This document shows positions 39,902-51,039 of a DNA stretch of 64,000 bases, piece after piece. The position numbers were made by a program, and so were the translations under genes. The stretch lies in the NCBI GenBank assembly GCA_963576475.1, contig OY754974.1, forward strand, positions 4,306,747 through 4,370,746. The letters run 5' to 3'. Position 1 is the stretch's first letter. Each line of letters starts with the position of its first letter. Under the pieces are notes generated by a model. That model ran no database searches. It saw nothing but the letters and a program-made list of their open reading frames with translations, and was not told the DNA's origin. The stretch comes from Molanna angustata (taxonomy: Eukaryota > Arthropoda > Insecta > Trichoptera > Molannidae).

Positions 39902-39948
39902 GTTGTCAATAAATTCAATTTTTAATAAAAATTGAATTTATTGACAAC
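39902..39948. repeat. perfect 23-bp inverted repeat, 1-nt spacer
   Basis: GTTGTCAATAAATTCAATTT and its inverse meet around a single A. Copies B and C of R3 have only one arm, so the hairpin arose in copy A. Confidence 0.85.
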
Positions 39949-40189
39949 ATCGCTTCATACAAATTGTATGGCAGTGGCCTATACACAATATCTATGGAGA
40001 CGTAATAATTTGCTACTTAATCTCCAAACATACATACATACCATCATGCTATTTTCATTATATTGCGTAGGTAAAAAGTAATGACCTCCATACTATCCTA
40101 TCCTAACGTACCAACCTACATGTTTTGTATAGAAAACAAAATATATTAAAATATTCAATAATTTGGATTTATGGGTTTATAATTGTTTA

Positions 40190-40745
40190 TTTTTTTTTTT
40201 TTTTATTTATTGATTTCGGGAAAACAAACAAGATACAATGGCAAAAGAATATACAATAGTTATAATAAATATGGATGATACATTGCATCTCAATTAAATG
40301 TTTTCACATATAGTAGGTAATATATATTTAATCATATTTTTACAGAAAAAATAGTAAAAAAAAATTAGGGTGAAAAAAAATTATAATAAATTGTTACCTA
40401 CAGAAAAAATAATAATAAATTTAAATTAAAGGGTGAAAGTGTAAGTGTAAGCGAGACAAATTATGATGAAAGTAGGTAATAAATTTAGGTATAGGTACTA
40501 TTTACTGAATAATTGTAAAATGTATGATTTGAAGTCTGTTTGTGATTTATGTATTATATCGAATTGTCTAAAGTATGTATTGTAATTGGAGCAACTCCGC
40601 CTAATATAATTGTTTTGTGAATAATTTGTGAATCGACGGTCGACATAGAACAAAAACTGAGATCTGAAATTGCGTGATGAGCAATAAAAATTTAATTTAG
40701 ATAGTAGGTATGGTGAGTCTACACGGTTGTGGATAATTTTATGCA
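40190..40745 (-). mobile_element. jockey/CR1-type LINE 3' end nested in R3
   Basis: The minus strand 40746-40498 reads HKIIHNRVDSPYLLSKLNFY, then CSNYNTYFRQFDI, the last residues of the family at 11088. The 3' UTR runs to a T-rich tract (40191-40205) that is the poly(A) side. ATTGTT on both sides may be a short target duplication. Confidence 0.65.
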
Positions 40746-41412
40746 AGTATTGTTACATATTCTTCATCTATACATACTATCGCTATCGATACTTGGATCT
40801 CATGTGTTACATGCACTACCTTTAATTCAATTCTTATTTCCTGCTTCATATTGTGGGTATTTGTTATTTTATATTTGTATTTTTTGTGTTTCAATTATTT
40901 GGGTAGGATATTTGGCATTACTTATGTATTTTAAGTATTTATTTTATTGTATATTGTATAATAATACAAAAATACAAATCAACGTTAATCGAAACGATTT
41001 ATATGCGTTGATAAGTTAACTATAATTAATCGAACAAACAATTAAAATACATTCATGTTATAGCAACAATTAGATCCTCGAAACGGTCAATAAATATGTC
41101 CAATAATGCATGTCCAATTCTTATATTTACAGGACTATGTGCGGGGCTTCGTTCTTCAATTTTAATTACAATTAATAAATTTCTGTCTTATTGCAACAAT
41201 AAATAAAATAGCCACAAGGGATAGTATTTCTATTGGGATGTTCCGAAAGTCATTTTTTTTATGAAAATGTTGATCCTATTTTAGTAAAAATGTTTATTTA
41301 AGTTGCTCGGGTTGAATGGAAGAATTACTCGGTGGCAATAAAACCACAGTTGTGCCCTTTAGACAATAGAGACAATCAGAATAAACAACGGTTTTTCAAA
41401 AAATATCATTAA

Positions 41413-42110
41413 GGGGGGGGGGGGGGGGACTGCTGCCAACGTACCTATTATTTTTTCAATTTGATATACCATCATTATTTATTATCAAATCGTTTTGAAA
41501 AAAATAATTTAGATAGTTTGGGTATTAATAAAGAAAAATATATATTTACTTTTTGATAATGTTCTGTATAAATTCTTGTAGAAAAATAATGGCATACCCC
41601 GATTTTCAACGTTTATCTTATATTTTTAATAAAATATAAGTCGTAGTTTAACATTTTTTTTTTAACTTAAAGAAGACAAGAATATCTAGAAAAATATGAT
41701 GTGACGTTGCATTAATGCTTCAGAATTAGTAAATAAACCTAAAAAACATTTATTTTCCATTCAGCGCCATTGCGAAATAAAAGTTTTTTTGGTTTATTAA
41801 CTTAACCTGATGCATTAATGCAACGTTACATCGTATTATTCCAGATATTTTTATCTTCTTTAATTTATAAAAAAAAATATGCTCTATACCTTATAGTTTT
41901 TTTAGAAATTTAAGATTAATGTCAAAAATCGGGGTATGCTTATTATTTTCCTACAATAATATATACAGAACACAATTAAAAAATTAAGGTTTATTTTTCT
42001 TTATTAATATCCAATCTAACAAGTTTATTTTTTTTTTCAAAATGATTCGTTTTGTAGTAATGATGCAAATTCAAATTGAAAAAATAGGTACGTTGGCAGC
42101 AGTCACCCTC
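41413..42110. mobile_element. TTAA-flanked foldback MITE, copy 2
   Basis: 698 bp, closely matching copy 1 at 25637, with intact TTAA duplications (41409-41412 and 42111-42114). It begins with a 16-G run and ACTGCTGCCAACGTACC, and ends GGTACGTTGGCAGCAGTCAC. The intact TTAA pair fixes the target site for the family. Confidence 0.88.
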
Positions 42111-42707
42111 TTAAATACCTATTTAATAAAAACTGATATCTAAATTTGCGTGATGGGCAGTAAAAAATAATTTAGAAAGTAATTTATGTAGGTGAGTCTA
42201 CACGGTTGTGAATAATTTTGTGTAGATATACCTAGCATAATATAATTATTCTTCTATAATTATTCTTCTGTTTTAGATATTACAAATATTAAGGTGTTTG
42301 GCAGATTGCCGGTAGTTGGAGAGTTTTGATTTAGCACGATAGTTCAAATATTTCAGAATTTTACTGTTCTTCTAATTTCACGGTATAAACGCAGTCCGTA
42401 TAGCTCAATTCACAAACAAACCAGCCCTGCTATATCAGCAATCGAAATTGTCTGTAAATAAATTCAATTATTTTTTTCTTTAAAAAAACGTAATGACTTT
42501 TCGAACAACCTTTTAGATTAAAGTATCTTTATTTTCCCATTGGCTACTAGTTACAATATTATAGGTACGTATATTAAAGTTCAATTGATTTTATCCCCAT
42601 ATGGACATGAGATAGGTAGTAAGCAACAATGGCCCGCGGTATATCTGACAACACAAAGCAACCGCCCGACTGTCCATGTCCCCTAGTACGTTCCTGTCCA
42701 GAACAGT

Positions 42708-42782
42708 TCAAGGGAAAACGTCACACGAAGTGACACCAAATAAAACTGCACAAGTCAGCGAGCAGCGAAGCAGAATCTTCAT
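42708..42782 (-). other. 24-residue signal-peptide-like micro-frame
   Basis: The minus strand from ATG 42782 reads MKILLRCSLTCAVLFGVTS, then CDVFP and TGA. It has a basic start, a hydrophobic core and a small-residue cleavage-like GVTS. It lies in a patch of higher GC (42600-42790). A frame this short can arise by chance; a secreted-protein first exon would need a donor site, and none is convincing. Confidence 0.15.
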
Positions 42783-43049
42783 TCTTACCTACGTATTAAT
42801 TTATTAGGATGAAATCCAATTTTTTTTAATCTCCATTGATTTGTTATACACGCCATTCTTTTGTTTAATTTTTTTTGTTATACACGCCGTTGTGTAATTT
42901 ATTTATTTGCTGTGAGGCACCGGCATAGAACAGTGCTTCCATACTAAGTACAATAGGCAAATTAACATTTCACAACGTTCAGCAATTATGTAGGTTCACC
43001 ATCGAGAAACGAGATTAGTGTGTGAGTATACAAGCATTATGTCGTACTT

Positions 43050-43094
43050 AATTTTATAATCTAATGTGCACCCGTACATTAGATTATAAAAATT
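43050..43094. repeat. 18-bp inverted repeat at the LINE 5' junction
   Basis: AATTTTATAATCTAATGT (43050-43067, host SINE-like sequence) is repeated inverted at 43076-43094 with one extra A, around the loop GCACCCGT. The right arm lies inside the insertion. Confidence 0.85.
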
Positions 43095-43495
43095 ATTAAT
43101 TAATTATTTAAATTAATTATTAAAAATTAATTATTAATTAATTATTAAAATTAATCATTCTCCAAGGGTCTAGAGAATACGGTATAATCATGAGCTAGAG
43201 GCAATGTACCTGAAACGAATGTAGTCCAATTTATTAAAATTCAGCGCCTACGTTGGCTTGGAAATGTTTGCCGGATGGATGATGAACGTATTCCTAAAAA
43301 GGTATTAGACACCTGTCCCGAAGGGAGAAGAAGACCTAGATTAAGATGGCTGGACGACGTGCTGTGCGATATAAGAAAAATGGACCTGATAGATTGGAGA
43401 AGACTGCCGGTCAATAGGGGGGGATGGAGACAATTTCTGGAGGAGGCCACAGGGTCCGTAGCGGACTGTAGTGCCAGTGATGATGATGATGATGA
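43079..43495 (+). mobile_element. RTE-like LINE 3' end, nested, with 10-bp TSD
   Basis: The + strand reads QRLRWLGNVCRMDDERIPKK, then VLDTCPEGRRRPRLRWLDDV and WRQFLEEATG, the C-terminus of a non-LTR reverse transcriptase. It is followed by a short end and (GAT)n at 43478-43494. Exact 10-bp target duplications flank it. The first ~75 bp after the junction is AT-rich (TTAATTAATTATT) and unlike the rest. Confidence 0.8.
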
Positions 43496-44584
43496 CACCC
43501 GTACACCTGTCGCTGGTTATCTCACATTGTGGGATTCGCCGTGATTGTATGTAGGTATTATTTACGTAATTTATTTATTTATTTACCGACGAATTAATTT
43601 ATTCATCAGTCATGGTATTTGGGTCAATATCGTCTAAAGTTTGCAATAAATCAACAGTGAATCAATTAGAAAAAATAAACCGTTGATACCTACAGAATTT
43701 TCCTAATGTAGCTTTTTGTAATTCAATCTCATTTTTTCAATTATTGATATAATTTATTCATTAAATTTATGTACAAATAAGTGATTCAAGACGGGATTAT
43801 TGTCATTAATTAATATCTTCAGACCAACCTAAGCCTACAAATAAATTCAGTAGATATAATAATTATCATAACAAAAGCAAGGAAATACATAAAATTCGAT
43901 TATAATATCTAGAATAATATATTATAGGGATGGGGAAAATAAGAAAAAACTTCGTCTTGGTGACATGTGTTGCATAAAATTTATAATAAATACAGAGCTC
44001 ATTTTCTTAAAACACCAAGAATAATGATATGCGATTGACGTTGCTTCGAATTTTTTACATACCTACTTTAATACGCATTATTTTCTACATGTTTTTGTTT
44101 AAAATGGAATGCAAATAAATTTCATAAAAAATATATAATTCGAATGGCAGAAAATCCCTCAAGAAAAAACAAATGAAAAAGTTTAGAAGAGGCCTCTAAT
44201 TAGCTGTGGGTAGTTAGTAGATTTTGTTTTCATGCATTACCTAGATACCGACCTTGCATCATAATAATATTATACACAGAGCCGGCAACAGGACAAAGCT
44301 ATTCATATTTAACTTTGAAAATACATTTTTCTTACAAATGACATGAAAACGTGCCCCAAAGGACTGATGTAGGTATTACACAATATTTCTACTGTGGGTG
44401 GGTAGGTACATGTATATCAATATGTAAATATTTGAAGATGTATTGTCGAGTGGGGAGCTAAGACGTATGGAGATGTAAAATTACATCAGAAAAGTGTGTT
44501 ATATTTATATTTATGTATTTACATTTTATTCTTGTTGGGGTGAGCAGAAATAACTGAAAGCCAAAACTCTTTAAATTTTCAATT

Positions 44585-45240
44585 CATGGTTATCTAAATA
44601 ATCATTCTAAATTCATCGATGTCTCTATAACTATTCTAAATTAACCGTGTCCCAATAACCATTCTAAATTCATCGTTATCTCTATAACCATTTTAAATTC
44701 AAGTTATCCCCATAACCAGTCTTAATTCATCGTTGTCCCAATAATCATTCTAAATTCATCATATTCAAATAACCATTTTAAATTCATCGTTTTCCCAATA
44801 ACCGATCTAAATTAATCGTTGTCCCAATAATTATTCTAAATTTATCGTTATCTCTATAACCATTTTAAATTCAGAGTTATCCCCATAACCAGTATAAATT
44901 ATTTTTTAACTGATTTTTAATTATCTCAATAGAGACGAAGTTGGAATATTTTCTGTAGGAGAACCGGGAAATCAAGACACCTACAGGGCTTACGACCTGT
45001 CATCGGCTGGTTTACGTGATCACTTTATGCGCTTGCACAACGTTCACCAATTATGCCTTTTTAATGAGATGAGGGATCTGAATACCTTTGACTCCCGACA
45101 GGGAAAAAAATCCAATGTTTGCGCATATGCAATAATAAAAATATTCCTTAATAAATTCATTATAATCGCAATTACCATTCTAAATTCATCGATCTCCCAA
45201 TTGCAATTCTAAAATTCATCATTACTCCAATTAAAAATAT
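44585..45240. repeat. minisatellite CCATTCTAAATTCATCG, interrupted
   Basis: About a dozen units of ~32 bp (CCCAATAACCATTCTAAATT with CATCGTTGTC) run 44585-44910 and resume at 45165-45240. The gap holds repeat R2. Confidence 0.75.
44925..45140 (-). repeat. short interspersed repeat R2, copy 3, inside the minisatellite
   Basis: CTCAATAGAGACGAAGTTGG through GACCTGTCATCGGCTGG, GTGATCACTTTATGCGC to CCAATGTTTGCGCATATGC. It is the inverse of 28560-28800. Insertion into the array postdates array formation. Confidence 0.65.
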
Positions 45241-45268
45241 ATACATCAATATTTTGTTATATGTAAGT

Positions 45269-45312
45269 TGAAACTGAAATAACCGAAACATAGGAAGGTT
45301 ATTTCAGTTTCA
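45269..45312. repeat. hairpin, 16-bp perfect arms
   Basis: TGAAACTGAAATAACC (45269-45284) and its inverse (45297-45312) around a 12-nt loop, with no coding context. Confidence 0.8.
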
Positions 45313-45314
45313 TA

Positions 45315-46660
45315 TATAAATTTCTCATAACAAGAATCGTACAAATGAACTATTCTATGTTTTTTTGTTTTTGATAACATAGCTATATAATGGCCTATCA
45401 GCTGATACTTCAAATTGGCTGTTAAGTTGTTGTGTTAAATGTAACACTGTAATGTACATATAACTGTAACTCTTCCAAAAAAATATTAAATAAATAAATT
45501 CTGTTCTATGTCTATTAATGATAAAGAAAATGTATTTATAAAATTGAGGGTGGTGGTCAATTCTGTATTTAGCAGATCTATGTACATATATCGAGGTAGC
45601 TATATCAAAAAGTATTGAATTACGTTTCATATAAAGCCTGAATAGGAAAGCAAAAGTATTTTAACCTACACCGATTCAATGTTTAATAGCGCGATAAAAA
45701 TATCTATTTGTGATAATTTTTTAACAAAAAAATGCATTATTATATATCTGAAATCAGTGGTGTACAAACATCAACCATAATTATTTTACCTAATCATTTT
45801 TGGATTTAATTTAATTTTTTCTAGATTTCCAATCTCGTTAACTAATAAAAAAGTGTTCTTTCTTCAAGAACACATCTAGAAGGTTTTCTCTCTGATTGAT
45901 AAAAATAAAATACAATTATAAAGATGTCACAAAATAATTGATATTTTTTGTTGAATTTAATTAAAAAAATTTGGAAACATTGAAGGAGTTAGAGGTCGAC
46001 AAATAAGAGAATGTGGGTGACAGTTTTATAAAGCATTGTTGCAAAGGTCAGAGAGAAAGTGACAAAACAACGCTGTACAACGTCGAACGTCAACTGATTT
46101 TTTTGGTTGATACAAATTAGAGTATTTTATTGCACTAATATTCGTCTGTGCACAGGTGATGTCAGCCGTATTCTTTAACTTGGCAAGCCCTACCACATAA
46201 GTAGACACATATTGCTTCTAAAGTATTGGTGTCTGTAACTGTCTGTATTAAAAATATTTATAAAATAATCAAAATATTTGTCAAAACAATAATAACAATT
46301 GTTCTGCCAATAACTATTCAATGAAGATGTTCAGGTCAGAGATCCACCTTCTACTGAATGCAAAAACTGATGTGAAACCGACATCTAAAGCTAAGTGCAA
46401 GATAGAGAGCTGTTAAGGCATACGTGTTGCCAGTAGGTACTGTTGTATGGAGCATTCGAGATGTTGATATACAGAAATTTGATGCGCATCTCATAGGTCG
46501 ATAGAGTCTCCAATGAAAGTGTTCTAGATATGATAGAGAAAGAATATGGGTAGTGGTATGAAATATGCTTGATAGTAGTTCTTTGTTTTGTCCGATGAGC
46601 AGCCGCTCCGGAGATGAATAGGGCTACAAGGTCTGAAACTTTCCCAATAGAGTTGGGTAG
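45315..46660. other. AT-rich spacer, no supported gene
   Basis: 46320-46560 is less AT-rich but all frames are broken; possibly an old LINE. Confidence 0.35.
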
Positions 46661-46689
46661 GAGACTGCGAAATTCTGTTGAGTTCTATG

Positions 46690-47355
46690 TATATGTCGTG
46701 TCTATTTGGGTGAGACGAGACTGATGAGAGAGGATACACGTACGTGTCTTGGACCTTTTCGTGAGATAATGGATACTCGCACATTTGTCAATGGTTACCC
46801 CACATTATGGGATATGCCGTGATGGTCTTATTCTCCTTATTCTTCAGCCTTCCTTCGTCCAGTAATGGACATAGGCCTCCTCCTGAGACCTCCACAGCTC
46901 CCTATCTTGAGCAGACTCCAGCCACTCGTCTTATATCATCAGATCTTCTTGTTTGAGACCTTCCTACACTTCTTTTGCCCGTTCTAGGTCGCTATTTTAG
47001 CACTTTCTTAGTCCATCTGGAGTCTGCGGTTCGGGCGACATGCCCTGCCCAGGACGTCGATTTTGGACAACGTCGATTATTTTGGTTTTCTTTCTTATCC
47101 ACTAGTTGATTTTCTATCTCTCAACGAAATACGCATTGCAGTATTCTCACTTCCATAGCTCTTTGTGTTACTGCTAAGTTATGTAGCATTTTGTTGTAAA
47201 CGCAAGAGTTTCACAGCCATACGTAGTATCGAGAGAACGCAAGCGTCGAAGACTTTCTTTTTAATATAATTGGCGTACTTCGGAGAAGAGAGTTTACCAA
47301 ACGCGGCCCATGCTAGACCTCTTCTTTCACCGTAATGGTATGATGAATAAATGAA
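46690..47355 (+). mobile_element. SINE-like element split by an RTE insertion
   Basis: 46690-46826 (GGGTGAGACGAGACTG to GGGATATGCCGTGATGGT) and 47330-47355 (CCGTAATGGTATGATGAATA) are the parts of one copy. It was cut in its 3' terminus. Confidence 0.7.
46827..47329 (-). mobile_element. RTE-type LINE 3' end, nested
   Basis: Minus-strand 3' end of an RTE/BovB-like LINE: the plus strand reads CAGTAATGGACATAGGCC, GACCTCCACAGCTCCC and CCTGCCCAGGACGTCG. These are the complement of the conserved tail. Flanks CCGTGATGGT (46817-46826) and CCGTAATGGT (47330-47339) are a 10-bp target duplication with one change. All frames are broken. Confidence 0.7.
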
Positions 47356-47362
47356 TTTATTT

Positions 47363-47737
47363 TTAGTTCCTTATCCATTGGTTTTGTATCGCTGTCCTAG
47401 ATATCGTCGACTGTCGATGCCTCTCACTGCTTAGTACAACTGTGGCCTGTGGCGGTAGTTTAAAGAAAGGCGAGTTGCTGTTAATCTGTTCTCCCATTGT
47501 CGGTGGGTCCGGTAGCTTTTGTATCGGATTGGATTTCACTAACAGATGCCGATTGAGTAGGAGATCCTATCTTTCAAAGATATCTCCCTGCTGTATCTGT
47601 AGATATCTGTCTCGTATCATCTGGTTCTTTGGTCGCATTGCAGAGTTTCTACTGTTGGTTGGTTCTACCGAATGTCTCCTGGTCACCACGTGAAAGCGAT
47701 GACCAGAAGAATATCGAGAATAAAAGATTTCTCGGAA
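47363..47737 (-). pseudogene. coding relic with one internal TAG, unrecognised
   Basis: On the minus strand one frame is open from 47737 to TAA 47365-47363 except for a single TAG (47569-47567). It includes HRFHVVTRRHSVEPTNSRNS, AMRPKNQMIRDRYLQIQQGD and, after the TAG, LLVKSNPIQKLPDPPTMGEQ and KLPPQATVVLSSERHRQS. Composition is less AT-rich than its surroundings. It abuts the SINE-like/RTE cluster. The protein matches no family I know. It may be a decayed host exon or an element gene. Confidence 0.35.
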
Positions 47738-48229
47738 TCAGTTCGTGAGAAGATTATAATGTATTATTTAATTGTGGATATGTTCAGAGCGGAGCAAATT
47801 AAATAAATTGTTTGTTTATACATACCTACATACAGGTGATTGGCGTACAAAAGAGTCCAAGAGTAGTTAATGACAAGTGCATATAAATAAATAAAGTTTA
47901 CAGATATTATTGATTTTTTTTATTAAAACCACGAGAGAGAGAAACTTCATACTTACACAATATTAAATTTCAAAAAATTGAATGTTAGTGTAAACAAGTA
48001 GGTAGGTACACAATGCTGACCGCAGTGGTACAGTGGTTAGTCGTTTGATTTTAATATTGGCGTTTTGTGTATGATTCCGAACTGAAGAGATTTTTGAAAT
48101 TATTTAACCGAATGTTTCTACAGAGTGGAATTTTAATAATCTTGTAAATAGGTAGTTGTTTATTAAATCTAAATGTTCATTTAAGATTTTGATAATGCCG
48201 AGTGGTATCAGCGAAAACTCTCGAGTGTA

Positions 48230-49110
48230 ATAAATCGAGTGTGGAGAAACACTCTTTTAAATATTATTTCAATTTTTAAACCAGTTGCACGTAAAACATT
48301 TGATCCAAGTGACGATGGCTATAGTATTTATGTATAGTTGAAGACAAACTATTAACATTGAATCAAAGTTATTGAATATTTAAGGATATTTTGTTTCTAT
48401 ACAAAACATGAATGTCAAGACAGGATAGTGTGGAGATCAGTCCATTTTTCTTACTCCGAATATGTATGTGTGTAAAGTATCAATCTTTTAAGAGTCTCCG
48501 TAGATAACATGTTGTATGAAACGAAGTCGTCACTAATGCAATTTTTACAAAAATTATTAAAAAAGTTTGATATGTACTAGGTACCTACTATAATGTATTT
48601 GTTTATATAAAATGAAACTTTCTATTGAGTATTTCAGCGTTTTTATATAATTTAAAAAAATATAAGTACCTATAGGCAGTTAAACACATAAATTTGTCAC
48701 AAAACATGTTTGGAAAAAATGTTTTTCTATAGAAAATGTGTTTGAGAAACCGTGGCATATTTTCATTAAAACATGTTTGAGATAGCGTATTTGTCTATAT
48801 TTATACAAATTATCAGCGTCCTAACTTTAAGGGTTTTTGAGATATATGGAAAAAATGACTGGAACAAAAATTCATATTTCCGAGTATAAAAGTTTTTTGG
48901 GCCTAGCACTTTCTATATATGTACTGAAATTTTCGCCACTGTGCGTTAAGCGTTGGTGTTTTGTGACATGAAGAAAGTAGACCTGACTATGCAAAATATC
49001 GCGGATCTTGGCTAGAAACTTTGTCGATCCGTTTAGAGAAATGAATTCTCTTGAACAAATCAACAATTGGATTACTTGCAATTTTTTTTTAAATATCCTA
49101 CTCATGGCCT
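48230..49110 (+). repeat. interspersed repeat R3, copy C
   Basis: CAGTTGCACGTAAAACATTTG through ATTTTCATATTTCCGAG-like and GATCCGTTTAGAG sequence. The most diverged of the three R3 copies, with internal deletions (the CCCCCTTATAAC part is missing). Confidence 0.6.
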
Positions 49111-49669
49111 AGAATTTACAGACTACTTGACTTAGCAAAACTTCCTCTCAATTACAAACAAATAGATTGGTATCTATTGTCTAACTAAGTTTTCTTGTTG
49201 CAATTTTCTAAGATAAAAACATCCAACTATACAAAAGAAAGTAACGTGAATGGAACCGACGGCTACAAATCGAAGATTTTTATCTAATTGCCGAGTTATT
49301 TCATTGCTTTATTTAGTTTCTAAGGTACCTACCTATAATTCAACATCTGTACCGATACAATGTACACTTTTCTAACTAACCTTTTTTGTGTTGTTTTTGT
49401 CAGATAAAAAGACATCAGTACAAATATACTTAACTCATTTCTCGTACGTAGTGTAGTTAAATAAAAGATAAATAGTTTTGTTTTGATATTATCATCAGAT
49501 GGACATCTTTCGTTGAGTTTGTTTAAATCGCAGAGTACCCATAATTATTTGAGAGAATTAGAAAAAGTTAAATTCGCACTGGACATACCCATACTCAGTC
49601 CAGAACAAGATGTCATCCATAGGCCACCTGGTTCTCCATAGGCCAACACTTTTTGTATAATATTTCATT

Positions 49670-50160
49670 GTACAAATGACGGACTTATTGCCTATAGGCA
49701 ATTTATTCGACCATTTAAGAAAAAAAGTTGATTGAACAAATTAAATATAATATAAGACATAACAGTTAACACACTGATACAAATATAACTACATTTTACG
49801 AAGAAGATGATGAAGAACAATCAAAAGGGATGGTCTGTGGGATGGAATGTACATTGGTTAGGAAATGGAGAGAAAGAGTGGGCGTTTAAGGCGAGATTTG
49901 AAGGTTGGGCCAGTTCTAATGTCCAATACTAAATTATTCAATAACCAGGCAGCATGAATAGTGAAGGAAGATGAATAGTATTCTGTAACGTGAGGTGGGA
50001 TGGCAAGGGTTCTTTCTTCTCTAGACCGAAGTGGGAGTCCATGAGAGGCCAACGGTTGGAATGTTCCTCTCGGATATGAGAGGGGATATTGAGAGAGAAC
50101 TGAGTGAGGAGCAGCTAATGGAAAGCCGACCCCAGATGAACGGGGAAGAAGCAAGAAATA
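49670..50160 (-). mobile_element. CR1-type LINE 3' end
   Basis: On the minus strand (50154-49858) 98 residues are open, ending HVTEYYSSSFTIHAAWLLNN, then RTGPTFKSRLKRPLFLSIS and stop. This is the SSSF..A..LWN..P...R....F+..L pattern of CR1/jockey C-termini, with the usual LWN changed to LLNN. The 3' UTR ends at TTGCCTATAGGCAATAAGTC. Confidence 0.65.
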
Positions 50161-50164
50161 ATAA

Positions 50165-51030
50165 AAAGAACAAGAGAAAAGTTTTTGGTAAATATGTGCG
50201 TCTTTAGTGTGTGAAACATCCGAAGGGCGACCACATGAAGATCGAGATGGACGGAGATTCGGACATCCTCATACTTAGACCGGGACTGTATTACTATAAA
50301 GACAAAAAGAAGGTCTAGAAGAAATTCCTATGCGAAGCTCACAACTTCAGTAAATTATGTGAAACAGTTTATTTATTTTTTTAGTAGATACAAACCCACC
50401 TACGTCCAGCCATAGGTAGGTACCTATACATGTTTTATTCAAGTAACACAAATTGTTGTTTTCAAAATATGTATTGTTCAACAAAAGATTATACATATTT
50501 TATGCACGGTATCAATATAACAGTATCGATTTACCTACATTTCTTTGCTGGTAATAAAGTAACTAACTACAAATGTTTTCCACTCAAGCAAAAAATTGTT
50601 TACTATGTACCTTGATTGTGTTGCATTAAACTGCTTTGTTCGGTTAAACCAAATACTTATTTACTATTTTTTTTACTTCATTTACAATATTATGTGTAGG
50701 TACAATGGCGGGTTTATTGCTATAAGACAATTTCTTCCAACCAACCAAAGCAACGTGAGGCCATACATAATGTAGTGATAGGTAGGTACATTTGATTTAT
50801 AACAAAAAGCAAAACAGAAAGATAAACACATATCATTATGAAATGTAAAATCATAGCAACAAAGACAGCAGGGAGATAGAGGTTGAGGGATGTGATAGAA
50901 TATGGGGAAGGAGTGTCAATTAAGAGTTATTAGACAGGTATTATCAGACAGGTATATTATAAGCTTTTGTCTTTTTATGAAAGTTGAATTGATTGAGACG
51001 TCGTAATATCATCACTTAATTTTTATTTTT
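50165..51030. other. spacer, no supported gene
   Basis: 50700-50770 has the LINE-UTR motif GGTTTATTGCTATAAGAC and TTCTTCCAACCAACC, the inverse of that at 35555. Remainder featureless. Confidence 0.35.
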
Positions 51031-51039
51031 ATTCGGTTG

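Larger units (their letters stand above)
39190..40830 (-). repeat. interspersed repeat R3, copy A (split by a LINE)
   Basis: A ~1-kb repeat also found inverted at 48230-49110 and 51040-52100. Shared marks are CACGGCTTATTCAAC, CCCCCTTATAACTTTTGATC, TTTCCATATATCTCAAAAAC and CCATCATGCTATTTTC. Sequence 40745-40830 (CTATACATACTATCGC, GGATCTCATGTGTTACATGC) is its continuation, so the LINE at 40190-40745 was inserted into it. Confidence 0.75.
42903..43545 (+). mobile_element. SINE-like element split by a LINE insertion
   Basis: 42903-43078 (GTGAGGCACCGGCATAG to GCACCCGTACA) and 43496-43545 (CACCCGTACACCTGTCG to GGATTCGCCGTGATTG) are the two parts of one copy. The repeated CACCCGTACA (43069-43078 and 43496-43505) is the target duplication of the inserted LINE. 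Confidence 0.8.
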
